Notes: generated by a model from the sequence alone, not told the origin. Numbered from the stretch's first letter, positions 44,145-54,087 are shown. The stretch is DNA of 64,000 bases from Nitrobacter vulgaris (GCF_031453995.1 NZ_JAVDPZ010000004.1:62001-126000); one strand, 5' to 3'. Program-made: numbers and translations.

Positions 44145-44484
44145 TCAGATCGCTGCGGCATCGAGATCGCCGGTGCGGATGCGAACCGCATGCTCGAGGT
44201 TGATGACGAAGATGTTGCCGTCGCCGATCCTGCCGGTTCACGCCACCGAGGCGATGGTTTCGACGACCGCATCGACCAGGCCGGAATTGACCGCGGCCTC
44301 GACCTTGATCTTCGGCAGAAAGCTCACGGTGTATTCGGCGCCGCATAGATTTCCGAACGGCCTTTCTGGCGGCCGTATCCCTTGACTTCCGTCACTGTCA
44401 GACCGTGCACGCCGATCGCGGTCAGGGCATCGCGGACCTCTTCGTGCTTGAAGGGCTTGATGATCGCCATAACGATTTTTTCAT
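44145..44484 (-). pseudogene. glnK: Decayed PII protein gene glnK
   Basis: A PII gene recognisable along its length (MAIIKPFKHEEVRDALTAIG, GVHGLTVTEVKGYGRQKG, TGRIGDGNIFVINLEHAVRI) but broken three times. The A run after ATG 44484 puts the start out of frame with the body. One base is missing between 44344 and 44345: here GCGCCGC-ATAGAT, versus GCGCCGCGATAGAT in the intact copy at 46270. A TGA (44238-44240) replaces the arginine codon before TGQIGDG. Together these argue for real decay rather than sequencing error. Confidence 0.85.
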
Positions 44485-44860
44485 GTGTCCGGCCCCCGCC
44501 TGGGCCCGGCTGCAACATGCCGGGCGGTTTCGGCTGAGATTCCGCGCCGGGAAGGGTCGCGGCGCATTCGCAGCCGCAACCAGGGAATCAAATGCTGTGC
44601 CAAACCGGCCCAATTGCTTAACGACCTGTGAATTCAAGGCTTTTTGGCTCTGCTGCCACGCGGTGCGACATTGGGCGGAACCCTCCGCTCAAAACCTGAC
44701 CACATCTGCTCAAAAGAAAGGCAGTGCCCGGCTTTCAGGATGTTTTGCCCAAGGGGAAGGCATCGAGAGGTTCGAAACACCGGTACCGATCAGAAAAAGC
44801 TCGATTCTGAAACCAGAACCGGGCCAAGGAAAACGCCGTCATATCGAAGTCGTCATGCGG
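44485..44860. other. Gap between amt-glnK pairs
   Basis: About 375 bp with no gene. It lies upstream of the decayed glnK and contains the sigma-54-like motif at 44587-44602. A GC-rich hairpin-like stretch (GCCCGGCTGCAACATGCCGGGC) lies near 44501-44524. Confidence 0.45.
44587..44602 (-). promoter_or_regulatory. Degenerate sigma-54-like promoter
   Basis: The minus strand reads TGGCACAGCATTTGAT, close to the sigma-54 consensus TGGCAC-N5-TTGCW but with GA in place of the critical GC at the -12 element. It lies about 100 bp upstream of the decayed glnK. It may be a weakened nitrogen-control promoter, or chance. Confidence 0.4.
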
Positions 44861-46177
44861 CTATTGCAGCGCCTCGCCGTGCTGGGAAATGTCGAGTCCT
44901 TCCAGCTCGTTCTCGCGGGAAACCCGTAGCGCCACGAAAGCGCCGACCAGCTTGAGGAGGCCGTAAGTCACCGCACCTGACCAGAGCAGGGTGACGGCCA
45001 CGCCATAGAGCTGCAGCAGCAACTGGCGCGGGTTGCCTTCGAGCAGGCCGGGCACGCCGCCGATCGACGAGGTCGCGAACACCCCGAGCAGCAGGGTCCC
45101 GGTCAGTCCGCCAATGCCGTGGACGCCGAATACGTCGAGCGAATCGTCATAGCGGAAGCGATGCTTGAGGCTGGTGCAGGCCCAATAGCAGATCAGTCCG
45201 GCAACGATTCCGATGATGATGCCTTGCAGGGGCGTGACAAAGCCGGAGGCCGGCGTGATCGTGCCGAGACCCGCAACCGCGCCCGAGATCATGCCGAGTA
45301 CGGAGGGCTTGCGCCGCGTCGCCCACTCGATGGCTGCCCATGTCAGCGCGCCGGCGCAGGCGGCGAGATGCGTGGCGATAATCGCCATCACCGCGCGCGA
45401 ATTCGCAGCCAGCGCGGAGCCGCCGTTGAATCCGAACCAGCCGACCCACAAAAGCCCCGTGCCCATCACAGCGAGGGACAAATCGTAGGGCGACAAATTG
45501 TCCGAACCATAGCCGTGACGGCTACCGAGGACTTTCGCCGCGACCAGCCCCCCTACGCCGGCGCTGAGATGCACCACCAGCCCGCCCGCGAAATCCTGCA
45601 CGCCGGCAGCGCCGAGGAAGCCGCCGCCCCACACCCAATGCGCAAGCGGAATGTAGACAAAGATAAACCAACCGACCGAAAACAGCAGATAGGCCGAGAA
45701 GCGCATCCGATCGGCCACCGAGCCCGCCACCAGCGCCACGGTGATGATCGCGAAGGTCATCTGGTAAAGCATGAACAGTGCTTCGGGGATGGTCTTTGCC
45801 GCGGGATTGACGGCGTCCATGCTCATACCGGCGAGAAACATGCGGCCGGGCGATCCCAGCCACGGCCCGTCGCCTGTGAACGCCAGCGAGTAACCGAACG
45901 CCACCCACAGAATCGAAATCACCGCCACCGCTGCGAGGCTTTGCGCCATCGTCGCCAGCACGTTCTTTTTGCGCACCATGCCCGAATAGAACAGCGCCAG
46001 CCCCGGGATCGTCATCATCAGCACGAAGGCCGTGGCGACGATCATCCATGCGGTATCGGCGGCGCTGACAGTTGAAGTGGCGCTGTCCGCAAAGGCCGGC
46101 GTCCCTGTCGTTACGAAAATCGTGATTGCAACGATTGTCGTCGCAGCGCCTGCTGCCCAACGCAAAAGTGCCCCCAT
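44861..46177 (-). CDS. amtB: Ammonium transporter 2
   Basis: A 438-residue Amt channel, clearly paralogous to the first, with signal peptide, eleven helices and pore histidines in GGLVVHLSAGVGG and DVFGVHGIGGLTG. The PII-binding tail ENELEGLDISQHGEALQ nearly matches the first copy. It is preceded by the intact glnK, so this pair is the working unit. Tandem amtB-glnK pairs are known in the group. Confidence 0.95.
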   Translation of the reverse strand: MGALLRWAAGAATTIVAITIFVTTGTPAFADSATSTVSAADTAWMIVATAFVLMMTIPGLALFYSGMVRKKNVLATMAQSLAAVAVISILWVAFGYSLAFTGDGPWLGSPGRMFLAGMSMDAVNPAAKTIPEALFMLYQMTFAIITVALVAGSVADRMRFSAYLLFSVGWFIFVYIPLAHWVWGGGFLGAAGVQDFAGGLVVHLSAGVGGLVAAKVLGSRHGYGSDNLSPYDLSLAVMGTGLLWVGWFGFNGGSALAANSRAVMAIIATHLAACAGALTWAAIEWATRRKPSVLGMISGAVAGLGTITPASGFVTPLQGIIIGIVAGLICYWACTSLKHRFRYDDSLDVFGVHGIGGLTGTLLLGVFATSSIGGVPGLLEGNPRQLLLQLYGVAVTLLWSGAVTYGLLKLVGAFVALRVSRENELEGLDISQHGEALQ

Positions 46178-46269
46178 TGTTGTTCCCCGACTTTCGGATT
46201 CTCTTATGTCACCGACGTGGTGCAGCGGTCTTCGCGCTGCTTCGCCGCGCCGGGAACACGTTCACATCG

Positions 46270-46608
46270 TCACAGCGCGTCGCTGTCGGTCTCGCCCGTG
46301 CGAATGCGCAGGGCGTGATCGATTGGAATCACGAAGATCTTGCCGTCGCCGATCTGGCCGGTGCGCGCGGCCGCGGTGATGACCTCCACCGCCTTGTCCG
46401 CAAGCTCCGACGACACTGCGACCTCGATCCGTAGCTTAGGCAAGAAGTTTACGACATATTCGGCGCCGCGATAGATCTCGGTATGGCCCTTCTGGCGGCC
46501 GTAGCCTTTGACCTCGGTCACGGTCATGCCATGCACCCCGATCGCGGTCAGCGCTTGGCGGACCTCGTCGAGCTTGAAAGGTTTAATAACGGCGACGACG
46601 AATTTCAT
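46270..46608 (-). CDS. glnK: Nitrogen regulatory PII protein
   Basis: A 112-residue intact PII protein that senses 2-oxoglutarate and ATP/ADP and blocks ammonium channels. The T-loop has HTEIYRGAEYVVNFLP with the uridylylation tyrosine (Y51), and the C-loop TGQIGDGKIFVIPIDHALRI is complete. Start ATG 46608; an upstream extension to 46716 is spurious. It probably serves both AmtB proteins here, since the other PII gene is broken. Confidence 0.95.
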   Translation of the reverse strand: MKFVVAVIKPFKLDEVRQALTAIGVHGMTVTEVKGYGRQKGHTEIYRGAEYVVNFLPKLRIEVAVSSELADKAVEVITAAARTGQIGDGKIFVIPIDHALRIRTGETDSDAL

Positions 46609-46840
46609 GATGACGCTTCCGCTCAATGGACAATACGTTAGCTGACTCCGCACGATTGAGTCTGACATCTTTCCGTGCAACTCGCACAAAAAACTTGCAG
46701 CCTGGACGAAAAACATGCCGAGGGTTTGTCACAGTGTGGAGACCTCGGCACGGACGGGCCGGTTTTTCGCCTGAACCAGGTTCGCGTCGTTGCGACTAAA
46801 GGGGACCACCGGCAAGAGCCGATGCGTCTTGGGGAAATTC

Positions 46841-47725
46841 ATGCCGAACCGTCTGTGGTTTTTCGCCTCTGGAAACACCCAGCAAGGCCCGTATTCCGAA
46901 GACCGGCTGCGGGATTTCATCGTCCGCGGCACCGTGAACGCCAACACTCGCGTCTGGACCGAGGGCATGTCCGCCTGGGAAAGAGCCGGCGATATTCCGG
47001 GCCTCCTGTCCGGTGCTATGGCCGCTGCGCGCATGCCGCCGGGGCCCGCGCATGGAGGCGAGTCGCTGACCGGCAGTGACGGCCGTGCCGGCGACTCGCT
47101 GTCGGCGGATTTCAGCATCTGGGAGTTGCTCGGGCGCAGCCTGATCTTCGTCATCGGCTTCCTGCTGGTCGTTCCGGCACCCTGGGTGGCCACGAGCTTC
47201 TACCGATGGTTCATCTCTCAGGTACGGGTGCCGCAGCGGCCCGATCTCGGATTTACCGGCCAGCCGATGGATATCTGGTGGGTATTCGTGTTGAGCGCGC
47301 TGTGCACCTACTCCGGCGTGACCGGTATACCTTATATCGAGTTCATCCTGATTCCGGTGCAGGCCTGGCTGTCGTGGATGACGATTAAATGGATCGTGGC
47401 GAATATCAGCGCCAACGGACGGCCGCTTCAGCTTTCGTTCCGGGGCGACGCCATGCATTACGTCGGCTGGACTGTGCTGCTCCATCTCTCGCTCATCACC
47501 ATCATCGGCGGGGCATGGGTCATCACGGCGATGACGCGCTGGATGTTCCGCAACATTGATGGCACCCGGCGCGAGATTATCTTCAATGCCAGCGGCCTTG
47601 AGGTGTTGTGGCGAACGGTGGTGGTTGCGATCGGCTGCATATTGATCATCCCGATCCCATGGGTGCTCAGCTGGATCGCGCGCTGGTACATCTCGCAGAT
47701 CGAACTGTCGCCGCGGGCGGCTTAG
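46841..47725 (+). CDS. GYF_2-domain membrane protein
   Basis: A 294-residue membrane protein. The first 60 residues (MPNRLWFFASGNTQQGPYSE, WTEGMSAWERAGDIPGL) are a GYF_2 (DUF4339) domain, which binds proline-rich peptides. Membrane helices follow (LIFVIGFLLVVPAPWVATSF; TVLLHLSLITIIGGAWVITA; TVVVAIGCILIIPIPWVLSW), with a repeated PWV...RWYISQ motif resembling DUF898. Start ATG 46841 follows GGGGAAA. It is divergent from glnK. Function unknown. Confidence 0.72.
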   Translation: MPNRLWFFASGNTQQGPYSEDRLRDFIVRGTVNANTRVWTEGMSAWERAGDIPGLLSGAMAAARMPPGPAHGGESLTGSDGRAGDSLSADFSIWELLGRSLIFVIGFLLVVPAPWVATSFYRWFISQVRVPQRPDLGFTGQPMDIWWVFVLSALCTYSGVTGIPYIEFILIPVQAWLSWMTIKWIVANISANGRPLQLSFRGDAMHYVGWTVLLHLSLITIIGGAWVITAMTRWMFRNIDGTRREIIFNASGLEVLWRTVVVAIGCILIIPIPWVLSWIARWYISQIELSPRAA

Positions 47726-47726
47726 A

Positions 47727-47840
47727 TAATGATGATTTCGGATCGAATCGATCCAAGATCATGCACGTGATCGATTCTCACATCTTGAAAAGCGGGATCC
47801 GGGGCGGAAAACCGCACACACTTTTCCTCATCCCGCTCTA
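47727..47840. repeat. Intergenic repeat, full copy
   Basis: It begins with GATGATTTCGGATCGAATCG and ATCGATCCAA, continues ACGTGATCGATTC, and ends AGCGGGATCC...GGAAAACCGC...TTTTCCTCATCCCGCTCTA, so its right half is an imperfect palindrome. The paralogous copy is at 54150-54266. The stop codon of tesB (47838-47840) lies inside it. Confidence 0.75.
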
Positions 47841-48698
47841 GCGCCGCTCGCGCACCGAGCCTTCCTGCACCACGGACGCGACCAGCGTGCCGTCCTGCTT
47901 GAAGATCAGGCCGCGGGCGAGACCACGGCCGTTCTGGGCATTCGGCGAATCCTGCGCATAGAGCAGCCACTCGTCAGCGCGGAACGGGCGGTGAAACCAC
48001 ATGGCATGATCGAGCGATGCCGCCATCATATGCTTATCGAACAGCGTGCGGCCGTAGCGCGCCATCACCGCATCCAGCAGAGCGAAATCCGACGCATAGG
48101 CCAGCGCGCACATGTGCAGCGCCGGGTCGTCAGGCAGACTCGACGCGGTGCGGATCCAGACATGGACACGACCGTCCTCGATCTTCTCGCCGAAGTAGCG
48201 GTTGAGTTCGACCGGGCGCAGTTCGATCGGCCTGTCCGATTCATAGTAACGGCGGATGAACTCGGGCACCTCCTTGAACATCGGCTGCTTGACGAATTCC
48301 TCCGGCGAGAGTTGCTCCGGCGGCGGCACGTCGGGCATCCGATCCTGATGATTGAAGGCGCCTTCCTCTTCCGCATGGAACGACACCATGAGCGAGAAGA
48401 TGGCGCGGCCGTGCTGGATCGCGGTGACGCGCCGCGTCGAGTAGCTTTTGCCGTCGCGCAACCGCTCCACCTGATAGATGATCGGGATCTCGGGGTCGCC
48501 CGGCAGAATGAAATAACAATGCAGTGAATGCGGCAGGCGGCCTTCGACGGTGCGGCACGCCGCCACCATCGCCTGCGCGATCACCTGCCCGCCGAACACC
48601 CGCTGCCAGCCCGTCTTTGGGCTGTTGCCGCGGAACAGGTTTTCCTCGATCGGCTCCAAATCGAGGATCGCGATCAGATCGATCAAACTTTTGGACAT
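47838..48698 (-). CDS. tesB: Acyl-CoA thioesterase II
   Basis: A 286-residue double-hotdog thioesterase that hydrolyses medium- and long-chain acyl-CoA. The motifs QRVFGGQVIAQAMVAA, STRRVTAIQHGRAIFSL and LDHAMWFHRPFRADEWLLY (catalytic Asp region) are typical. The length is normal. Its C-terminal codons reach into the repeat at 47727-47840. It is divergent from the UbiH-like gene. Confidence 0.94.
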   Translation of the reverse strand: MSKSLIDLIAILDLEPIEENLFRGNSPKTGWQRVFGGQVIAQAMVAACRTVEGRLPHSLHCYFILPGDPEIPIIYQVERLRDGKSYSTRRVTAIQHGRAIFSLMVSFHAEEEGAFNHQDRMPDVPPPEQLSPEEFVKQPMFKEVPEFIRRYYESDRPIELRPVELNRYFGEKIEDGRVHVWIRTASSLPDDPALHMCALAYASDFALLDAVMARYGRTLFDKHMMAASLDHAMWFHRPFRADEWLLYAQDSPNAQNGRGLARGLIFKQDGTLVASVVQEGSVRERR

Positions 48699-48865
48699 CG
48701 CGACGCCTTCATCATGAACTCATGCGTTGTCATACCGTTAATCCCGGGTTCGCGGCCTCTAGCCGTCCTGGAACGACGACACGGGCCGAGCGGGTGCTAA
48801 AGAAGCAACGTTTGGAAACCGGTTTCGCCCGGCTATACTGCGGCGGCACAGAAGCAAGGCGTACC

Positions 48866-50086
48866 ATGACGACACAACAGAGCATTGTCATCTGCGGCGG
48901 CGCATTCGCGGGACTGGCACTGGCGCTGGCGCTGCGTCAGGGGCTGGGCGCCGGGGTTCCGATCGTGGTCGCCGATCCGGCGCTGGCGAACCGGCCGAGC
49001 CGCGATCCGCGCGCCACCGCTATCGTTGCCGCCTGCCGCCGCCTATTCGAAGCGCTCGGGGTCTGGAACGAAGTCGCCGGCACCGCGCAGCCGATCCTCG
49101 ATATGGTGGTCACGGATTCCAAGCTCGAGGACGCCACCCGCCCGACATTTCTGACGTTTACCGGCGAGGTCGAGCCGGGCGAACCGTTCGCGCACATGGT
49201 CGAGAATCGTTATCTGATCGAGGCGCTGGCGTCGCGTGCGGAAGCGGCAGGCGTCGAGTTGCGCGCGACCGCGGTGACGGGAAACGACGTGCGGCCGGGC
49301 GGAGTCATGGTCTCGCTGGCCGACGGCTCGACGATTGACGCAAGCCTTCTGGTGGCGGCCGACGGTGCGCGTTCAAGGCTGCGCGAGCGCGCCGGAATCG
49401 CCACTCACGGCTGGGAGTACGACCAGTCCGGCATCGTCGTCACCGTTGGCCACGAACGCGACCATCAGGGCCGCGCCGAAGAACATTTTCTCCCCGCCGG
49501 GCCGTTCGCGATCCTGCCGCTGACAGGCCGCCGCTCATCGCTGGTATGGACCGAGAAACGGGCGGATGCCGCGCGCATCGTCGCGCTTGCCGAAGAAGAA
49601 TTTCATGCCGAACTGGAGCAGCGCTTCGGCCTGCACCTCGGCGAGATCAAGGCGCTCGACAAGCCACGCGCGTTCCCGCTTCACTATTTCGTCGCGCGCT
49701 CATTCATCGCCGAGCGGCTGGCGCTGGTCGGCGACGCGGCGCATGTGATTCACCCGATCGCGGGTCAGGGCCTGAACCTCGGACTGAAGGATGTCGCTGC
49801 GCTCGCGGAAACCGTCGTCGACGCTGTCAGGCTCGGCATCAATCCTGGGCAGGCCGACGTGCTCGAGCGCTATCAGCGCTGGCGGCGCTTCGACACCATG
49901 GCGATGGGCTTCGCCACCAACACGCTCAATGTTTTGTTCTCGAACGAATCGGCGCTGCTGCGCAGCGTGCGCGACATCGGCCTCGGTCTGGTTGACCGAA
50001 TGCCGCCTTTGAAGAACGCGTTCATCCGCCAGGCGGCGGGACTGACCGGCGAGATGCCACGGCTGTTGAAGGGCGAGGCGCTGTAG
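48866..50086 (+). CDS. UbiH-family FAD hydroxylase
   Basis: A 406-residue flavin monooxygenase. The N-terminal IVICGGAFAGLALALALRQG binds FAD, and the GDAAHVIHPIAGQGLNLGLK motif completes the family signature. The enzyme probably hydroxylates the ubiquinone ring, although UbiH, UbiF and UbiI cannot be told apart by eye. Start ATG 48866; the upstream open frame is not coding. Confidence 0.87.
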   Translation: MTTQQSIVICGGAFAGLALALALRQGLGAGVPIVVADPALANRPSRDPRATAIVAACRRLFEALGVWNEVAGTAQPILDMVVTDSKLEDATRPTFLTFTGEVEPGEPFAHMVENRYLIEALASRAEAAGVELRATAVTGNDVRPGGVMVSLADGSTIDASLLVAADGARSRLRERAGIATHGWEYDQSGIVVTVGHERDHQGRAEEHFLPAGPFAILPLTGRRSSLVWTEKRADAARIVALAEEEFHAELEQRFGLHLGEIKALDKPRAFPLHYFVARSFIAERLALVGDAAHVIHPIAGQGLNLGLKDVAALAETVVDAVRLGINPGQADVLERYQRWRRFDTMAMGFATNTLNVLFSNESALLRSVRDIGLGLVDRMPPLKNAFIRQAAGLTGEMPRLLKGEAL

Positions 50087-50337
50087 GCGGGCAAATCGGG
50101 TCTCCCGCAGACGCAGGGGACCTCGTTCCTCGGTATTTGTTATTTCGGGAAGCAAATCCGGTCGCGGTACACGGGCCGCCGCAACGTCATTATGCATTCA
50201 CAAGAACATAACAAGAAAATCTGCCCTCCCGCCGATGGTTAATCGCGTCTTAACCTCGCCGTACCTATGGTACTCAACTGTCTTTCGTCCGGCTATTGGG
50301 TGCGGCCGAACGTCTTGAAAGTGTTGACGCTTAACCG

Positions 50338-51588
50338 ATGGCAACCACCGCTTCATCGCGCGCGGCGCCAGACGCCGTCAGTCCGGCCGAGTCTGCCGCC
50401 AGCCCGGCCGCGTTCACAACGCCCGGCGAGCGGTCACCGTTCGCGCGGACGGCGGAGCTGCTTGCGCCCTACGAGCCGGGACAACCTCTGATCACGTTGT
50501 CGCTGGGCGAGCCGCAGCACCCGCCGCCCGACTTCGTCGCTCCGATATTGTCTCAATATATCAACGAGTTCCGACGTTATCCGATGGCGCGGGGGATCGA
50601 GCCGTTCCGCCGCACGGCCGCGAACTGGCTGTCGAGGCGCTTCACCCTGCCCCGTGCCGTCGATCCCGAGACCGAGATTCTGGTGCTGAACGGCAGCCGT
50701 GAGGGGCTGTTTTTCGCCGCGATCGCCGCCGCCCGCTACGTCGCGCCCCGCATGGGCACGCCGGCCATCCTGATGCCGAACCCGTTTTACCCGGCCTATG
50801 GCGCGGGCGCACGCGCTGCCCATTGCGAAACCATCTTCCTGCCGACCACGCGCGCCAACGGTTTCCTGCCCGACCTCGATTCCATCGATGAGAGCACGCT
50901 GGCGCGGACGGTCGCGATCTATCTCGCCTCCCCCGCCAACCCGCAAGGAACGACGGCCTCGCGCGATTACCTCTCGCGCCTGATCGCGCTGGCGCGCCGT
51001 CACGGCTTCCTCGTGTTCTCGGACGAATGCTACTCGGAAATCTACACGCGGGACGCGCCCGGCAGCGCGCTGGAATGCGCGGGGCCGGATTTCGCCAATG
51101 TCGTCGCGTTCCAGTCGCTGTCGAAACGCTCGAACCTGCCGGGGCTACGGGTCGGTTTCGCGGCCGGCGATGGCAAATTCCTTTCCGCGTTTCATGAATT
51201 GCGCAACGTCGCGTCGCCTCAGGTGCCGGTGCCGCTGCAGCATGTCGCGGTGGCGGCCTATGGCGACGAAGCGCATGTCGAGGAGAACCGCCGGCTCTAC
51301 CGGCTCAAGTTCGACCTCGCCGACCAGATCCTCGGTCATCGCTTCGGCTACAGCCGCCCGGCCGGCGGCTTCTGCATCTGGCTGGATGTCTCCGCTTATG
51401 GCGGCGACGAGGCCGTGGCCGTCAGGCTCTACAAGGAAGCCGGCATTCGCGTCGTGCCCGGAAGCTATCTGGCGCGTCCGCAAGCCGACGGCTTTAATCC
51501 CGGCGCGGGCTATATCCGTCTGGCGCTCGTAGCGGACACTGAAACAACGGCCGAGGCATTGCATCGGCTGGTGAAAACTCTCGATTAA
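50338..51588 (+). CDS. PLP aminotransferase (DapC-like)
   Basis: A 416-residue class I aminotransferase. The PLP lysine lies in SLSKRSNLPGLRVGF, the aspartate that holds the pyridine nitrogen in FLVFSDECYSEIY, and the substrate-binding LSLGEPQHPPPDF near residue 60. The layout fits N-succinyl-diaminopimelate aminotransferases, but related enzymes cannot be excluded. ATG 50338 has no strong ribosome site. ftsK follows 12 bp later, so the two may be cotranscribed. Confidence 0.82.
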   Translation: MATTASSRAAPDAVSPAESAASPAAFTTPGERSPFARTAELLAPYEPGQPLITLSLGEPQHPPPDFVAPILSQYINEFRRYPMARGIEPFRRTAANWLSRRFTLPRAVDPETEILVLNGSREGLFFAAIAAARYVAPRMGTPAILMPNPFYPAYGAGARAAHCETIFLPTTRANGFLPDLDSIDESTLARTVAIYLASPANPQGTTASRDYLSRLIALARRHGFLVFSDECYSEIYTRDAPGSALECAGPDFANVVAFQSLSKRSNLPGLRVGFAAGDGKFLSAFHELRNVASPQVPVPLQHVAVAAYGDEAHVEENRRLYRLKFDLADQILGHRFGYSRPAGGFCIWLDVSAYGGDEAVAVRLYKEAGIRVVPGSYLARPQADGFNPGAGYIRLALVADTETTAEALHRLVKTLD

Positions 51589-51600
51589 TCGCGGGATCCC

Positions 51601-54087
51601 ATGAGCATGGCAGCGATCGAACGCCTTTTTCCCATCGTCGATCATATACCGCCGTCGATCCGCGAGCCGCTTGGCCGGCGCTTGCGCGAACTCACCGGGC
51701 TCGGCATGATCGCCTTGTCCGGCGCTGCTGCAGCCGCGCTGATGACGTGGTCGGTACAGGACCCGAGCCTCAGCCACGCCACCTCGCGCGCGATCCACAA
51801 CGTCCTCGGCTATCCCGGCGCGATCGGCGCAGATCTCCTGATGCAGATTCTCGGTCTCGGCGCGATCATGCTGATCCTGCCGGTGGCGATCTGGGGATGG
51901 CGGATGCTGACTCATCGCCCGTTCGATTGCGAGGCCACGCGTCTCGGCTGCTGGATTCTTTGCACCATAACCGCCGCCGGCTTCGCCAGTTGCTGGCCTC
52001 ACAACGGCGCATGGCCGCTGCCCACGGGTCTCGGTGGCGTGGTCGGCGACGCGCTGGTGCGGGCGCCCGCGATTCTGTTCGGCCCGGCGAGCGTGGTGCA
52101 GAGCATCGTGCTCGGCGCGATCTTCCTGCCGGTCATGGCCGCGACATTCCTTTGGGCCAGCGGAATCAGATCGCGGCCCGCCGACGAGGCGCGCGAAATC
52201 GAGGACGACCAGCCGTTTGATGAGGGCAGCGACCACGCCTCGGTCTCGCTGGGCTGGGCGGTTCACGCGATGATGAGCGCGAAGGCGCGATTCAAGCGCC
52301 TCAGGTTCGGGGCACTGCTCGCGCTGGCCTATAAGTCGCTGGTGTCGAGCGCGCCGCAAAAATCGGGAGCGCTGGCGTTCGAGCGTCAGGAACCGAACCT
52401 CGGCGGCGGACATATCGCTCCCTCCCTGGCGCCGGCCCGGAGCGACCTTGACGATGACCTTGACGACGACGAGGACGAAGCGGACGACGAGGAGGAGAGC
52501 GATGATGCGCCGGTTGTCAGCGCGCCGCGCCGGAAGGCCGCTCCCCGTCAGCCAGCGAAGAAACCCGGCAAGTTCGAATTGCCTTCGGTCAACGTTCTGA
52601 GCGCGCCGCGCGCCTCCGACCGCCAGCCGCTCAGCAAGTCCGAACTGGAAACCAATTCGCGGGCGCTGGAAGGCGTGCTTGGCGACTTTGGCGTGCGCGG
52701 CGAAATCGTGAAAGCCAATCCCGGACCGGTGGTGACGCTGTATGAACTCGAGCCCGCGCCCGGCATCAAGTCGTCACGCGTCATCGGCCTTGCCGACGAT
52801 ATCGCGCGTTCCATGAGCGCGCTGTCGGCGCGCGTCGCGGTGGTCGCCGGCCGCAACGCCATCGGCATCGAACTGCCGAACGCGCACCGCGAAAAAGTTT
52901 ACTTGCGCGAATTGCTCACCGCGAGGGAGGCGACCGACTCGGTCGCCAAGCTGCCGCTCTGCCTCGGCAAGACCATCGGTGGCGATCCGGTCATCATCGA
53001 TCTCGCGCGCACCCCGCATATGCTGATCGCCGGCACCACCGGCTCCGGCAAATCGGTCGCAATCAACACCATGATTCTCAGCCTGCTGTACCGGCTACGG
53101 CCCGATCAGTGCCGTCTCATCATGGTCGATCCAAAGATGCTCGAACTCTCGGTCTATGACGGCATCCCGCATCTGCTGACACCGGTGGTGACCGATCCGA
53201 AGAAGGCGGTGGTCGCGCTGAAATGGGCCGTGCGCGAGATGGAAGAGCGCTACAAGAAGATGGCCAAACTCGGCGTACGCAATATCGACGGCTACAATAC
53301 CCGCCTCCTTGAAGCGAAGGCCAAGGGCGAGGATCTGACGCGCACGGTGCATACCGGCTTCGACAAGGAAACCGGCAAGGCGATCTACGAGCAAGAGAAG
53401 CTCGAGTTCGAGCCGCTGCCCTTCATCGTCATTATCGTGGATGAAATGGCCGACCTGATGATGGTCGCGGGCAAGGATATCGAAGGCGCGGTCCAGCGTC
53501 TTGCGCAGATGGCGCGCGCCGCCGGCCTCCACGTCATCCTCGCGACGCAGCGTCCGTCGGTCGACGTCATTACCGGCACCATCAAGGCCAATTTCCCGAC
53601 CCGCATCGCCTTCCAGGTGACGTCCAAGATCGACAGCCGCACCATTCTCGGCGAGATGGGCGCCGAGCAACTGCTTGGCCAGGGCGACATGCTCTACATG
53701 GCCGGCGGTGGCCGCATCTCGCGCGTGCACGGGCCGTTCGCATCCGACGAAGAAGTCGAGAAGGTGGTTCGCCATCTCAAAACGCAAGGCGCTCCCGAAT
53801 ATCTCGAGGCGGTCACGGCCGAAGAGCCCGCTGAGGGCGAGGACGGCGCGGTGTTCGACGGCACGAGCATGGGCAGCGACGGCGGCGGCGATCTGTTCTC
53901 GCAAGCTGTCGCAATCGTGAAGCGCGACCGTAAGGCTTCGACCAGCTATATCCAGCGCCGTCTCCAGATCGGGTACAACCGCGCCGCTTCGCTGATGGAG
54001 CGCATGGAACTCGAAGGCATCGTCGGGCAGGCCAATCACGCAGGAAAGCGCGAAATCCTGATCGAGGAAGAAGAAGGCCACTTCTGA
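51601..54087 (+). CDS. ftsK: DNA translocase FtsK
   Basis: An 828-residue septal DNA pump. Four N-terminal membrane helices (for example LGAIMLILPVAIWGWRML) anchor it. A highly acidic linker (DLDDDLDDDEDEADDEEESD) precedes the motor. Walker A GTTGSGKSVAIN and Walker B FIVIIVDEMADLMM lie in the RecA-like domain. The C-terminal gamma domain (STSYIQRRLQIGYNRAASLM) is the winged helix that reads KOPS. It uses ATP to clear chromosome dimers with XerCD at division. Confidence 0.96.
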   Translation: MSMAAIERLFPIVDHIPPSIREPLGRRLRELTGLGMIALSGAAAAALMTWSVQDPSLSHATSRAIHNVLGYPGAIGADLLMQILGLGAIMLILPVAIWGWRMLTHRPFDCEATRLGCWILCTITAAGFASCWPHNGAWPLPTGLGGVVGDALVRAPAILFGPASVVQSIVLGAIFLPVMAATFLWASGIRSRPADEAREIEDDQPFDEGSDHASVSLGWAVHAMMSAKARFKRLRFGALLALAYKSLVSSAPQKSGALAFERQEPNLGGGHIAPSLAPARSDLDDDLDDDEDEADDEEESDDAPVVSAPRRKAAPRQPAKKPGKFELPSVNVLSAPRASDRQPLSKSELETNSRALEGVLGDFGVRGEIVKANPGPVVTLYELEPAPGIKSSRVIGLADDIARSMSALSARVAVVAGRNAIGIELPNAHREKVYLRELLTAREATDSVAKLPLCLGKTIGGDPVIIDLARTPHMLIAGTTGSGKSVAINTMILSLLYRLRPDQCRLIMVDPKMLELSVYDGIPHLLTPVVTDPKKAVVALKWAVREMEERYKKMAKLGVRNIDGYNTRLLEAKAKGEDLTRTVHTGFDKETGKAIYEQEKLEFEPLPFIVIIVDEMADLMMVAGKDIEGAVQRLAQMARAAGLHVILATQRPSVDVITGTIKANFPTRIAFQVTSKIDSRTILGEMGAEQLLGQGDMLYMAGGGRISRVHGPFASDEEVEKVVRHLKTQGAPEYLEAVTAEEPAEGEDGAVFDGTSMGSDGGGDLFSQAVAIVKRDRKASTSYIQRRLQIGYNRAASLMERMELEGIVGQANHAGKREILIEEEEGHF

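Noticed and set aside
46609..46790. Sigma-54 promoter upstream of the intact glnK
   Set aside because: No GG-N10-GC pair in a TGGCAC/TTGC context was found by eye on the minus strand.
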